This document shows, piece by piece, positions 26,054-34,625 of a stretch of DNA of 64,000 nt. A program made the position numbers and the translations under genes. The notes under the pieces are model-generated. The model did no database searches. It was not told the DNA's origin and saw only the letters and a list, made by a program, of their open reading frames with translations. This DNA comes from Endozoicomonas ascidiicola (GTDB taxonomy: Bacteria; Pseudomonadota; Gammaproteobacteria; Pseudomonadales; Endozoicomonadaceae). The stretch is taken from assembly GCF_001646945.1 (NCBI RefSeq), contig NZ_LUTV01000008.1:58925-122924 (forward strand), given 5' to 3'. Each line of letters starts with the position of its first letter. The first letter of the stretch is position 1.

Positions 26054-27843
26054 GTACCATTGAGGCAATTAAAAAAGTCTTCACCAATGATATTTGGGAC
26101 TTACCAAACTCCTGGAAGTGGGTTCAGATCCAAGAAATTTCTGAAGTCGTAGGAGGGGGGACCCCAAGAACAACGATATCATCCTACTTTGGCGGTGATA
26201 TTTCTTGGATAACTCCAGCAGATATGTCTCATCATAGAGGTATATACATTTCAAAAGGCGTAAGAAGTTTAACTAAAGATGGATACGAAAATTCAGGTGC
26301 GACCAATATGCCTCCAGGGACGGTTCTTTTCAGTTCAAGAGCCCCTATCGGCTATGTTGCCATTGCTTCTAATGAAATTACTACTAATCAGGGTTTTAAA
26401 AGCTTCGTTCCAGAGAATGGTATCGACTCAAAGTATCTTTATTACTGGTTAACTTCAGCAAAACCGTTTGCAGAAAAGCTAGCAAGTGGGACTACCTTTC
26501 TTGAAATTTCAGGACAAAAAGCTGGATTAATACCGATACCAACTGCCCCAGAAAAAGAACAAACCCGCATAGTAGAAAAACTCGAAGAACTCTTATCCGA
26601 TCTGGATAACGGCGTAGCCGAGTTAAAAAAAGCGAAAACTAAACTTGGATTGTACCGCCAATCGCTTTTGAAAAATGCAGTTGAAGGCCAGCTTACTCAA
26701 CAATGGCGTGAGGAAAATCGGGATACCATTGCTGATACGGGTCAACAACTGCTGGAACGTATTCTCAAAGAACGCCGCCAACGCTGGGAAGAACAAAAGC
26801 TGGCAGAGTTTGCCGAAAAGGAGAAAACACCTCCAAAAAACTGGCAGTCAAAATACCCGGAGCCCGTTGAGCCCGATACATCCAGTTTGCCAGAGCTTCC
26901 GGAGGGATGGGTATGGGCAAGCTTGGATATGCTCGGCGATATTGTCTCTGGAGTCACCAAGGGGACGAAACGAAAAACACCGGTATCCACCAGAGAAGTT
27001 CCTTATCTACGAGTAGCCAATGTCCAGCGTGGCTACCTTGACTTGTCAGAAATTAAAACAATCCAGGCCACAGAAACCGATATTGAAAAATACCTTTTAC
27101 AGAAGGGTGATGTTCTGTTTAACGAGGGTGGTGACAGGGATAAATTAGGTCGAGGTTGGGTTTGGTACGGCCAGGTTGAAGACTGCATTCATCAAAACCA
27201 TGTGTTTAGAATGCGACCTTTTCTGACCGAAATTTTACCCGAACTGGTGTCTCATCATGGCAATACCTTCGGTAAGTTGTGGTTCCAGAAGGCAGGCAAG
27301 CAAACCACCAACCTGGCATCCATCAACAAGGGGATTTTACAATCCTTCCCGGTACCGCTGGCACCCTTCGAAGAACAGCAAGCGATCCTTGCCCTTCTTT
27401 CTGAGAAGTTAGAGGATCTCAACAAGCAGCAAGAAGCAACTGAAATAACATTGGCCAAAGCAGCTGCCCAGCGCAAAAACATTCTGAAAGATGCTTTCTC
27501 CGGTAAGCTGGTACCACAAAACCCTGACGATGAGCCTGCTAGCGTTTTGCTGGAAAAAATCAAAGCCGAGCGAGCTGAAAAAGCTAGACAGCCTAAACCA
27601 AAGCCCCCCCGCAAACAGAAAGCGAAAGTGATCACTATGGAAACTCTTCTTGACGTATTGAAATCAGAAAAAGGCTATATCGATGCTCAGGAAGCGTTCA
27701 GGCGTTGTGGTGTGACCGATGGAACAGATACCGACACCATTGAACGCCTCTATGCCGAGCTGCGTAAGCTGTATAAAACGGAACAGGTTGATATCAAGCG
27801 TGTAGGTGATTTCGATCAGATTAAACTCAAGGATTTAAGCTAA
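26050..27843 (+). CDS. hsdS: Type I restriction-modification specificity subunit HsdS
   Basis: 597 residues starting with GTG. Two target-recognition domains are visible, beginning WKWVQIQEISEVVGGGTPR (about 20) and WVWASLDMLGDIVSGVTKG (about 290). Each ends with the conserved helix (IVEKLEELLSDLDNG; ILALLSEKLEDLNKQ). A C-terminal extension of about 90 residues after the Pro/Lys-rich linker resembles a small winged-helix domain found in the EcoEI group. It directs the bipartite DNA target; the sequence recognised cannot be inferred. It is translationally coupled to hsdR and followed after 2 bp by the AAA ATPase. Confidence 0.9.
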   Translation: MSTIEAIKKVFTNDIWDLPNSWKWVQIQEISEVVGGGTPRTTISSYFGGDISWITPADMSHHRGIYISKGVRSLTKDGYENSGATNMPPGTVLFSSRAPIGYVAIASNEITTNQGFKSFVPENGIDSKYLYYWLTSAKPFAEKLASGTTFLEISGQKAGLIPIPTAPEKEQTRIVEKLEELLSDLDNGVAELKKAKTKLGLYRQSLLKNAVEGQLTQQWREENRDTIADTGQQLLERILKERRQRWEEQKLAEFAEKEKTPPKNWQSKYPEPVEPDTSSLPELPEGWVWASLDMLGDIVSGVTKGTKRKTPVSTREVPYLRVANVQRGYLDLSEIKTIQATETDIEKYLLQKGDVLFNEGGDRDKLGRGWVWYGQVEDCIHQNHVFRMRPFLTEILPELVSHHGNTFGKLWFQKAGKQTTNLASINKGILQSFPVPLAPFEEQQAILALLSEKLEDLNKQQEATEITLAKAAAQRKNILKDAFSGKLVPQNPDDEPASVLLEKIKAERAEKARQPKPKPPRKQKAKVITMETLLDVLKSEKGYIDAQEAFRRCGVTDGTDTDTIERLYAELRKLYKTEQVDIKRVGDFDQIKLKDLS

Positions 27844-27845
27844 AC

Positions 27846-29564
27846 ATGCGATTGGCATCACTGACTCTGGGCTCAGACAGGCCAGGGCCACAGCAACAAT
27901 TTAAAAACCTGAAAAACGTCACCATTGATTTTGATGAAGACGAATGGATTACTGTTGTTATTGGCTGGAATGGCACCGGTAAATCGAATGTTCTGGAAGC
28001 GGTAGCTACGATTTTTAGAGACCTTATAGGGAAACCAAACAAAAAAGGTGAGCACTCTAAACCGGAGCCCCCTGCTTTTGCCTACCTCATCCGGTATTTC
28101 TGCCACAGCAAAGAAATAGTGATTGATGCAGATCCCGATCGAAAATCGGGGCAGTATAAGATCAAGTACAGACCGGTTAGCAGCCCTAAAAAAACAGAAC
28201 CAGAAAAGCAGGGAGATATTTTCACTGAGGAGCAAGATGCTAGTGATGACTTTATATCTCTCACCAAAAAAGATTTTGAAAACTCACGAGATGACTACTT
28301 ACCCAAATATGTTTTTGGGTATTACTCGGGCCACAGCCAAAGAATGCATGAGGTATTTCAACCATACCTTAAAAGCTATGATAGTCGGCTTTTCGCTGGG
28401 GTTGACCCGGGCCTACGGAAGATGTTCTACGCAAAGCCTGTACATAGTCAGTTTACCTTGCTTGCCTTCATGCTGAGACAAGACAAATTTGTTCAGAGCT
28501 TTTTGGCTGATCATTTAGGAATTGATGCAGAGATTGGATTCGACTCTGTGCTCTTCGTATTGAATGAGCCTCCATGGAAATCTAATGCCGAGGACGGAGA
28601 TCCCAGGTTCTGGATGTCCCGAGGCGTCGTTAAAGGTTTTCTGCAACGTTTATATGATGTTTCATTAGCTCCAATACGGGTAAAGCGCGAGAAGCAAGTC
28701 AATTTGTGGAGTGATACGAGCCTTGAGCACTTGTTTCTTTATGTGAAAGATATTGATGCACTGAAAGACCTTGTAGGTGAACAGGAACCAGCAGCGTTTT
28801 TCAGAGATTTAGAAAGCACTTATGTTTCTCAGCTGATTGATGAAGTACGCATCCGCATAAGAATAAAGAATAACGATGGAACTGTAACTTTTCGAGAGCT
28901 GAGCGAAGGTGAGCAACAATTACTTACCGTACTTGGCCTACTGCGCTTTACTGCCGAAGATGAAAGTCTCTTTTTGCTGGACGAACCCGACACTCACCTC
29001 AACCCAAAGTGGAGCGTGGATTATATTGATTACCTGAATAAATTCATCACTTCCGGCACCAGACAGGAAAGCTCCAGCCATATTGTACTGACCACGCATA
29101 ACCCGATAGCTCTGGCGGAGTTGAAGAAAGAGCAGGTTCAGATTCTTCATCGTGATAATGATTCGAGAATCATTCAGGCTGATAAACCACATTATGATCC
29201 TCAAGGTATGGGGTACACCGGAATTATCACCAGTGATATGTTCGGTTTACCTTCATCATTGGACAAGCGAACCCAGAGACGACTGGAAACCTATCGTGCA
29301 TTGTCTGCCATTAAAAATCGCACAGACTTTCAAAGCCTACGTTTGCAGGTTATTCAAAAATGGCTGGATGAAGATCGTTTCACTCTGAGCCAAAGGGATG
29401 ACGATTATCAACGCTATCTGGAAGCTCGCTCAGAAATTCTTTCCAGAAAAGCACAATCAACGGATTACAAAGCGCTTATTGCTCATGCTCGCTCACTCTC
29501 ATCAGACGAAAGGGAACGTGTAGCCAGAGAAGCTGTAGAAGCAATACTGTCAGGGGATGATTAA
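27846..29564 (+). CDS. AAA/ABC-type ATPase, Septu PtuA-like, within the restriction operon
   Basis: 572 residues with an ABC/SMC-like ATPase split by a long insertion. Walker A GWNGTGKSN is at residues 40-48, the signature LSEGEQQLL near 352, Walker B LFLLDEPDTHLNP near 375 and the switch His in LTTHNP. It resembles the OLD/RecF-like ATPases of defence systems (PtuA of Septu, retron-linked ATPases). The stop overlaps the next start as TAATG, so it is coupled to an HNH nuclease. An ATPase that licenses the HNH effector is the likely role. Assignment to Septu rests on gene pairing and motifs. Confidence 0.75.
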   Translation: MRLASLTLGSDRPGPQQQFKNLKNVTIDFDEDEWITVVIGWNGTGKSNVLEAVATIFRDLIGKPNKKGEHSKPEPPAFAYLIRYFCHSKEIVIDADPDRKSGQYKIKYRPVSSPKKTEPEKQGDIFTEEQDASDDFISLTKKDFENSRDDYLPKYVFGYYSGHSQRMHEVFQPYLKSYDSRLFAGVDPGLRKMFYAKPVHSQFTLLAFMLRQDKFVQSFLADHLGIDAEIGFDSVLFVLNEPPWKSNAEDGDPRFWMSRGVVKGFLQRLYDVSLAPIRVKREKQVNLWSDTSLEHLFLYVKDIDALKDLVGEQEPAAFFRDLESTYVSQLIDEVRIRIRIKNNDGTVTFRELSEGEQQLLTVLGLLRFTAEDESLFLLDEPDTHLNPKWSVDYIDYLNKFITSGTRQESSSHIVLTTHNPIALAELKKEQVQILHRDNDSRIIQADKPHYDPQGMGYTGIITSDMFGLPSSLDKRTQRRLETYRALSAIKNRTDFQSLRLQVIQKWLDEDRFTLSQRDDDYQRYLEARSEILSRKAQSTDYKALIAHARSLSSDERERVAREAVEAILSGDD

Positions 29565-30433
29565 TGCGATATATCGACAATATGTTCATCGATATACCTG
29601 ATGGTTGGGAAGCTCGTGCAACAAGTGCATCGCAACAATTGCTGTCAGGAACTATAACTGCTAACGACCGCAGTTCAATTTGGGGGCAGTTAAAACTTCC
29701 GCTCTCATCTTTGTCTCTAAAACGTTGTTGGTACTGCGAAACCACAATTCCCAGAACAGATAATGCCGTTGACCACTATAGACCTAAAGGGCAAGTAAAA
29801 GGGGTTCGTCTAGCTGCGAATGGCATTGATTTAGAAAGGTATGACATCACACCCAGACACGGTGGTTACAAATGGTTAGCGTTTTCTGCTGAGAATTTTA
29901 GGTTTACTTGTGATCACTGTAATGAGTACCGGAAAAATCTTGAAGGTACATATGGAGGTAAATGGAACTACTTCCCTCTTATAGATGAGAGTCAGCGCGC
30001 ATACCAAGACATTGACCTTGACTATGAGGTACCTTCAATACTTGATCCCTGCAACCCACTGGATTGGCGACTGCTAGCATATGATTCTAATGGAAAGCCA
30101 TTCTCGAGATTTGAGCCTGGGTCTGACGAAGATACTAAAGTCTGCCTTTCCATCCGTATCCTTCACTTAGATCAGGAAGGTTTAAATGAAGGGCGGCGAG
30201 CACAATGGTCTCAACTTCAGCCAATAGTAGCTTCCGCAAAGAGACAATACCTACAAGTGCTGAGTAGAAGGGCTGGAGCTCAAGCTGCGTTTACCTCTTC
30301 GCTTAAGCAAATAAAACAATGGCTGAACCCTAAAAGCCAAAGTTCATATATTGGCTTTTTGCTTTACAAATTAGAAACTGATGGTGATAAAGAGCTTCAC
30401 CCTTGGATTGACGAATTGATTAGGGTTTTATAG
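29564..30433 (+). CDS. HNH endonuclease, Septu PtuB-like / retron-type
   Basis: 289 residues. An HNH-type zinc-finger nuclease is visible: C55-W-Y-C58, then VDHYRPKG with the catalytic H71, N111 in SAENFRFTC and the second pair C116-x2-C119-N120. This order matches PtuB and the HNH proteins of retron systems. The C-terminal ~130 residues are helical and probably bind the ATPase. It starts at the overlapping TAATG of the ATPase gene and ends 1 bp before the DUF1016 gene. Probable effector that degrades nucleic acid on infection. Confidence 0.75.
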   Translation: MRYIDNMFIDIPDGWEARATSASQQLLSGTITANDRSSIWGQLKLPLSSLSLKRCWYCETTIPRTDNAVDHYRPKGQVKGVRLAANGIDLERYDITPRHGGYKWLAFSAENFRFTCDHCNEYRKNLEGTYGGKWNYFPLIDESQRAYQDIDLDYEVPSILDPCNPLDWRLLAYDSNGKPFSRFEPGSDEDTKVCLSIRILHLDQEGLNEGRRAQWSQLQPIVASAKRQYLQVLSRRAGAQAAFTSSLKQIKQWLNPKSQSSYIGFLLYKLETDGDKELHPWIDELIRVL

Positions 30434-31477
30434 ATGCCTGAAATAACTCACTCGACTCCAAAACTGCTTGAAGAGCTTCGCACCCTAATCACCGACTCCC
30501 GCCAAAAAGCTTCAGCTGCGGTTAACGCCTCCCTGACCTTTATGTACTGGCAAATCGGCCAGCGTATCAATCAGGAGGTTCTGGGCGGCGAGCGGGCAGA
30601 GTACGGCAAACAGGTGGTTGTCTCTCTGGCCAAACAACTGACCGGCGAATTTGGTCGGGGCTTCTCGGATAAGCAACTGCGCCGGATGATGCAGTTTGCC
30701 GAGGTGTTTCCGGATCACGACATTGTCGTATCACTGATGCGACAATTAAGCTGGACCCACTTTATCGCCCTGATTCCCATGAAAGACCCTCTGCAACGGG
30801 AGTTCTATGCCCAGATGTGTCGCATCGAAGGCTGGAGCGTCCGGGAGCTGGGGGAGCGGATTGATTCCATGCTGTATCAGCGTACTGCGCTGTCCAAAAA
30901 GCCGGAAACGCTGATTGAAAAAGAGCTGCAAACTCTGTCCGAAAAGAACCGCCTGGAACCCAGCTTAGTACTGAAAGACCCTTATGTGCTGGACTTTCTG
31001 CAGCTGAACGATCATTACCTTGAAAAAGATCTGGAAGACGCTATTCTCCGTGATCTTGAAACCTTTCTCTTGGAACTGGGTGCCGGTTTTTCCTTTATTG
31101 CCCGGCAAAAGCGGATTCAAATCGACGGTGATGATTTTTATATTGATCTGCTGTTCTACAATCGTCAGTTGAAACAGCTGGTGGCGGTGGTTCTGAAAAT
31201 CGGTCGTTTCAAGGCCCACTACAAAGGGCAGATGGAACTCTACCTGCGCTGGCTCGATCAACACGAGCGTCAGCCCGGCGAAGAGCCACCTCTGGGCATT
31301 ATTCTCTGTGCCGAAAACCGCAAAGAACAGATTGAGCTACTGCAGCTGGATGATGCTGGCATCCATGTGGCGGAGTATTTAACCGTATTGCCCAAGCGCG
31401 AAGTGCTGCACACCCGTCTGCAACGCGCCATTAATGAAGCACAGAAGAAATATGTGCTTAAGGAAACTGATGAATGA
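30434..31477 (+). CDS. DUF1016 (YhcG-type) PD-(D/E)XK protein with altered catalytic residue
   Basis: 347 residues. The N-terminal DUF1016 domain (LTFMYWQIGQRINQEVLGG, then FSDKQLRRMMQFAEVFP and LSWTHFIALIP) is followed by a PD-(D/E)XK domain: D238 in FYIDLLFYNR, then LVAVVLKIGRFKAHYKGQM. Family members normally have an Asp or Glu two residues before the Lys (IDLK or IELK). Here it is V253, with K255 kept, so catalysis is probably lost. Such genes are frequent inside type I restriction loci. Coupled to hsdM by a 4 bp overlap. Confidence 0.85.
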   Translation: MPEITHSTPKLLEELRTLITDSRQKASAAVNASLTFMYWQIGQRINQEVLGGERAEYGKQVVVSLAKQLTGEFGRGFSDKQLRRMMQFAEVFPDHDIVVSLMRQLSWTHFIALIPMKDPLQREFYAQMCRIEGWSVRELGERIDSMLYQRTALSKKPETLIEKELQTLSEKNRLEPSLVLKDPYVLDFLQLNDHYLEKDLEDAILRDLETFLLELGAGFSFIARQKRIQIDGDDFYIDLLFYNRQLKQLVAVVLKIGRFKAHYKGQMELYLRWLDQHERQPGEEPPLGIILCAENRKEQIELLQLDDAGIHVAEYLTVLPKREVLHTRLQRAINEAQKKYVLKETDE

Positions 31478-32931
31478 ATGCATCTGCTCTGGTGCAAAAA
31501 GTCTGGAACTATTGCCACACACTTCGTGATGATGGTGTGGGCTATGGCGACTATTTGGAACAGCTGACCTATCTGCTGTTTCTGAAAATGGCCCATGAGT
31601 ATTCCCAGGAACCCTATAACCGGGACACCCAGGTACCCGAAACCCATAACTGGGCCACCCTCTGCAATAAAACCGGTGAAAAGCTGGAAGATCATTACCG
31701 TCATGTGCTGAAAAAGCTGGGTGAAGAGCCGGGTATGCTGGGGGCCATCTTCTACAAATCGGAAAACAAGATTCCGGACCCGGCCAAGCTGGCACGAATC
31801 ATTAAGATGATTAATGAAGAGAACTGGCTCGGGCTGGATTCTGATACCAAAGGGGATCTGTACGAAGGGTTGTTGCAGAAGAACGCCGAAGACACCAAAA
31901 GTGGTGCCGGTCAGTACTTTACGCCCCGGGCGATTATCGATGCCATGATGGCCTGTGTTCGCCCCGAGCCCATGAAAACCATTGCCGACCCTGCCTGTGG
32001 TACCGGCGGTTTCTTTTTAAGTGCCTATCACTGGATATCCAAAAGCAACCTGAACACCCGGCAGAAAAAGTTTCTACGGGATGAAACCTTTCATGGCAAC
32101 GAGATAGTACCTTCTACCCGTCGTCTTTGTTTGATGAACCTGTTTCTGCACAATATTGGTGATATTGAAGGAGAACCGGAAATCAAACGCGCCGATGCGC
32201 TGCTGAAGAAGCCTGATGAACAGTTTGATTATGTGCTGGCCAATCCACCTTTTGGTAAAAAGAGCAGCATGACCATCACCAATGCGGAAGGTGAAGAGGA
32301 TAAAGACGCTCTGACCTACGAACGTCAGGATTTCTGGGCAACCACCACCAACAAACAGCTGAACTTTCTGCAACATATCGTCACCATGCTTAAAACCACT
32401 GGCAAGGCTGCAGTAGTGTTACCCGATAACGTGCTGTTTGAAGGTGGCACCGGTGAACGCATACGCCGCAAGTGGATGGAGACCTGTGATCTTCACACCA
32501 TTCTGCGTCTGCCTACCGGCATCTTTTACGCCAACGGTGTTAAGGCTAACGTTGTGTTTTTTGACAGTGCTCCCCGTGATGGTAAAACCCATACCAAAGG
32601 CATCTGGTACTACGATCTGAGAACCAACAAGCACTTCACCTTGAAGCAGCGTCCATTATCGTTGAATGATCTGCAGGATTTTATTGAATGTTATAACCCG
32701 GAAAACCGGGCTGATCGAAAGGAGACTGAGCGATTCAAATACTTCAACTACGAAGACCTGATCGCCAGGGATAAGGCCAGCCTGGATATTTTCTGGTTGA
32801 AGGATGACAGCCTGGATAATCTTGATAACCTGCCAGCACCGGCTATTTTGCAACAGGAGATCATTGATCACCTTGAAGCGGCACTGGCATCTTTTCGGGA
32901 TGTAGCAGAAGGTTTGCCCGAACCGGTATAA
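31474..32931 (+). CDS. hsdM: Type I modification methyltransferase subunit HsdM
   Basis: 485 residues. The N-terminal HsdM_N helical domain (VWNYCHTLRDDGVGYGDYLEQL) precedes an N6-adenine methyltransferase with SAM motif I DPACGTGGFFLSAYHW (about residue 172) and motif IV NPPFG (about 257). Both are intact. It protects host DNA and forms the HsdM2S core with HsdS. It is unusual that hsdM is last in the operon, separated from hsdS by three genes. The start overlaps the DUF1016 stop. Confidence 0.92.
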   Translation: MNASALVQKVWNYCHTLRDDGVGYGDYLEQLTYLLFLKMAHEYSQEPYNRDTQVPETHNWATLCNKTGEKLEDHYRHVLKKLGEEPGMLGAIFYKSENKIPDPAKLARIIKMINEENWLGLDSDTKGDLYEGLLQKNAEDTKSGAGQYFTPRAIIDAMMACVRPEPMKTIADPACGTGGFFLSAYHWISKSNLNTRQKKFLRDETFHGNEIVPSTRRLCLMNLFLHNIGDIEGEPEIKRADALLKKPDEQFDYVLANPPFGKKSSMTITNAEGEEDKDALTYERQDFWATTTNKQLNFLQHIVTMLKTTGKAAVVLPDNVLFEGGTGERIRRKWMETCDLHTILRLPTGIFYANGVKANVVFFDSAPRDGKTHTKGIWYYDLRTNKHFTLKQRPLSLNDLQDFIECYNPENRADRKETERFKYFNYEDLIARDKASLDIFWLKDDSLDNLDNLPAPAILQQEIIDHLEAALASFRDVAEGLPEPV

Positions 32932-33041
32932 CCCGGAGAACCTGCGCATTTGCTCTTGCATTTCATTGTAGATCGGAGGTAAGGGCTTTAATTGATATCT
33001 ATGATGCCATTTAAATTGCATTAATTATGAGGTTTGATGCT

Positions 33042-33419
33042 ATGGGAAATTCTGCTGAATATAATACGTCCTGGGATGAGGGAAACGAGGAACTCTGGGA
33101 TAAAAAATACCAAGTGTGGGAAAAAAGGGACTGGGAAGAATATCTTGAGGAAAATCTCACCTTCCCGTTTACGGCGACCCGATTTGAAGATATGGATTCA
33201 AACCCGTTCGCGGATACTAAGGATGCCCCCTTTTCCGTAGGCCACAGCGTTGAAGTTCTGGGTATTGATGATGAGGATGAAATGCGAGGCATTATCGTCA
33301 AGGTGAAAGAGGGGCGAAAGAAAGGCTATTTGCTCCTATGTGAACTGGAAGTGATTTCCAGAGACGATAAGAATTTCTGGCCAGTCAGGGAATATGTGGT
33401 CTGGTTTGCCAACCAATGA
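33042..33419 (+). CDS. CcbP-like calcium-binding protein
   Basis: 125 residues from ATG 33042, chosen because GAGG lies 9 bases upstream; an ATG at 33027 is also possible. The sequence is very acidic and contains WEEYLEENLTFPFTA, the signature of the Calci_bind_CcbP family named after the Anabaena calcium-binding protein. The second half (VGHSVEVLGIDDEDEMRGIIVKV) is a small beta domain. It probably buffers or senses calcium in the cytosol. Located between the defence operon and the prophage edge. Confidence 0.65.
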   Translation: MGNSAEYNTSWDEGNEELWDKKYQVWEKRDWEEYLEENLTFPFTATRFEDMDSNPFADTKDAPFSVGHSVEVLGIDDEDEMRGIIVKVKEGRKKGYLLLCELEVISRDDKNFWPVREYVVWFANQ

Positions 33420-33458
33420 TGAGGTATAACTTCCAAAAATTTGTTTGGAAGGTCAGAT

Positions 33459-33770
33459 ATGTCTCCCTACACTGAAACAACCATCACTATTGGCAAAGCG
33501 GTACTTCTGCAGCTGCATCAGCGTAATCAAAAAGAGTTGATGGATGACAGCGATTATATACCGGTATTGAAAACGGTTATTTCTGGTGTGGTTTCCACTG
33601 CGCCAGATCCTGTCAGCCAGCGACAGATTCAACAGACACTGCATGAGTACGCCCGGGATCTGTATATGCAGCTCTGGATTTCAACCACCGCAGAAGGAGA
33701 GGACCCTGAGCTTGATGAAGGTCTGGAAACCTTTGACTACATTTATGAGCATGAGAATTGGCCGAAGTAA
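33459..33770 (+). CDS. Small acidic hypothetical protein
   Basis: 103 residues from ATG 33459, preceded by GGAAGG at 6 bases. Predicted mostly helical with an acidic C-terminus (EGEDPELDEGLETFDYIYE). No family was recognised. It follows the CcbP-like gene by 39 bp in the same direction and may be in its operon. Confidence 0.5.
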   Translation: MSPYTETTITIGKAVLLQLHQRNQKELMDDSDYIPVLKTVISGVVSTAPDPVSQRQIQQTLHEYARDLYMQLWISTTAEGEDPELDEGLETFDYIYEHENWPK

Positions 33771-33814
33771 CCCATCGTTTTCTTCAAAGAAAACCGGGAG
33801 CGGGTCTTGAATAT

Positions 33815-34048
33815 CTAAATCTCCACCTCATACTGCGCCAGGCTTGGCGCAGCCCCTCTCATCTCTCCATTCTGGACAAACACCTTCTGACCACCAGCGA
33901 CCGACTCACCCTTAACCGTAATGACAGAACCATCCTGTAGTTCCACCTGACTCGTACCGTTGCCATTATTAGTAGTAATAGTGGCGACAACTCGAACACC
34001 TTCAGGTACCAATGCCTTGAACTGTTGCCAGATATTAGTGGTCGCCAT
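33815..34048 (-). CDS. Phage tail-module protein, last gene of the prophage
   Basis: 77 residues from ATG 34048, supported by ggagaaggagct just upstream. It is a small beta-rich protein (WQQFKALVPEGVRVVATITT, then GNGTSQVELQDGSVITVKGE and APSLAQYEVEI) of a type often found at the end of siphophage tail operons beside the tip genes. The function is not known. It is separated from the tail-tip gene by the csp cassette. Confidence 0.6.
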   Translation of the reverse strand: MATTNIWQQFKALVPEGVRVVATITTNNGNGTSQVELQDGSVITVKGESVAGGQKVFVQNGEMRGAAPSLAQYEVEI

Positions 34049-34080
34049 AAGCTCCTTCTCCTTTTTTGCCTTCTTCAAAC

Positions 34081-34118
34081 CACAAAAAAAAGGGCAATGC
34101 CCGAAAGCACTGCCCTTA
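34081..34118 (-). terminator. Rho-independent terminator of csp copy 2
   Basis: Minus-strand stem GGGCAGTGC / GCATTGCCC followed by eight T, conserved with the terminator at 13013-13052. It would also stop late tail transcription before the 33815-34048 gene. Confidence 0.75.
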
Positions 34119-34166
34119 TTGTACACCTAAATAAAGTCTAGAAGCTGCAACCTTGCAGCTCTGACA

Positions 34167-34376
34167 TTACAGAGGGCGAATGTCTTCTGCCTGTGGGCCT
34201 TTCTGACCTTGAGTAACAGTGAACTCAACACGCTGACCTTCTTGCAGCGACTTGAAGCCATCACCTGTAATCTGACGGAAGTGTGCAAACACGTCTGGTC
34301 CGCCGTTTTCCTGAGCGATGAAACCAAAACCTTTCTCGTCGTTGAACCACTTAACAGTACCGGTAGTAGTAGACAT
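34167..34376 (-). CDS. CspA-family cold-shock protein, copy 2 (prophage cargo)
   Basis: A 69-residue cold-shock protein with RNP1 KGFGFI and RNP2 VFAHF, differing from copy 1 at 13099-13308 in five residues (for example [13 protein letters not shown] against [13 protein letters not shown]). The start at 34376 is set by AGGA 7 bases upstream. It sits between two tail genes with its own promoter, leader and terminator, so it is an autonomous cargo unit. It may help the phage or host at low temperature, or melt RNA during phage expression. Confidence 0.88.
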   Translation of the reverse strand: MSTTTGTVKWFNDEKGFGFIAQENGGPDVFAHFRQITGDGFKSLQEGQRVEFTVTQGQKGPQAEDIRPL

Positions 34377-34547
34377 AATCATATCCTAAAATTTAATAAT
34401 AAATGTGCCTTGTCCTGTTTTTAAACAAGACTGGCGGTGGAGCTAGAAGCTTATTATCACTTATGAAGAATATGGCGAGTTACTACACCCGGAACATCAA
34501 ATCTTTGCATAAAAAATAAATCACACTTTTAACGTTCCGCCATTATA
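34377..34547 (-). promoter_or_regulatory. Promoter -10 and long 5' leader of csp copy 2
   Basis: TATAAT on the minus strand at 34542-34547 precedes a ~160 base leader nearly identical to that of copy 1, with an added segment near the ribosome-binding site. Similarity continues to about 34628, the stop codon of the tail-tip gene. Confidence 0.6.
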
Positions 34548-34625
34548 CGGGGTAGTATCCTAATCGCTATGGGCACTTATATTCAATCGATAACACAAGA
34601 TACTCAGCCATTAGTGTACAGATGC

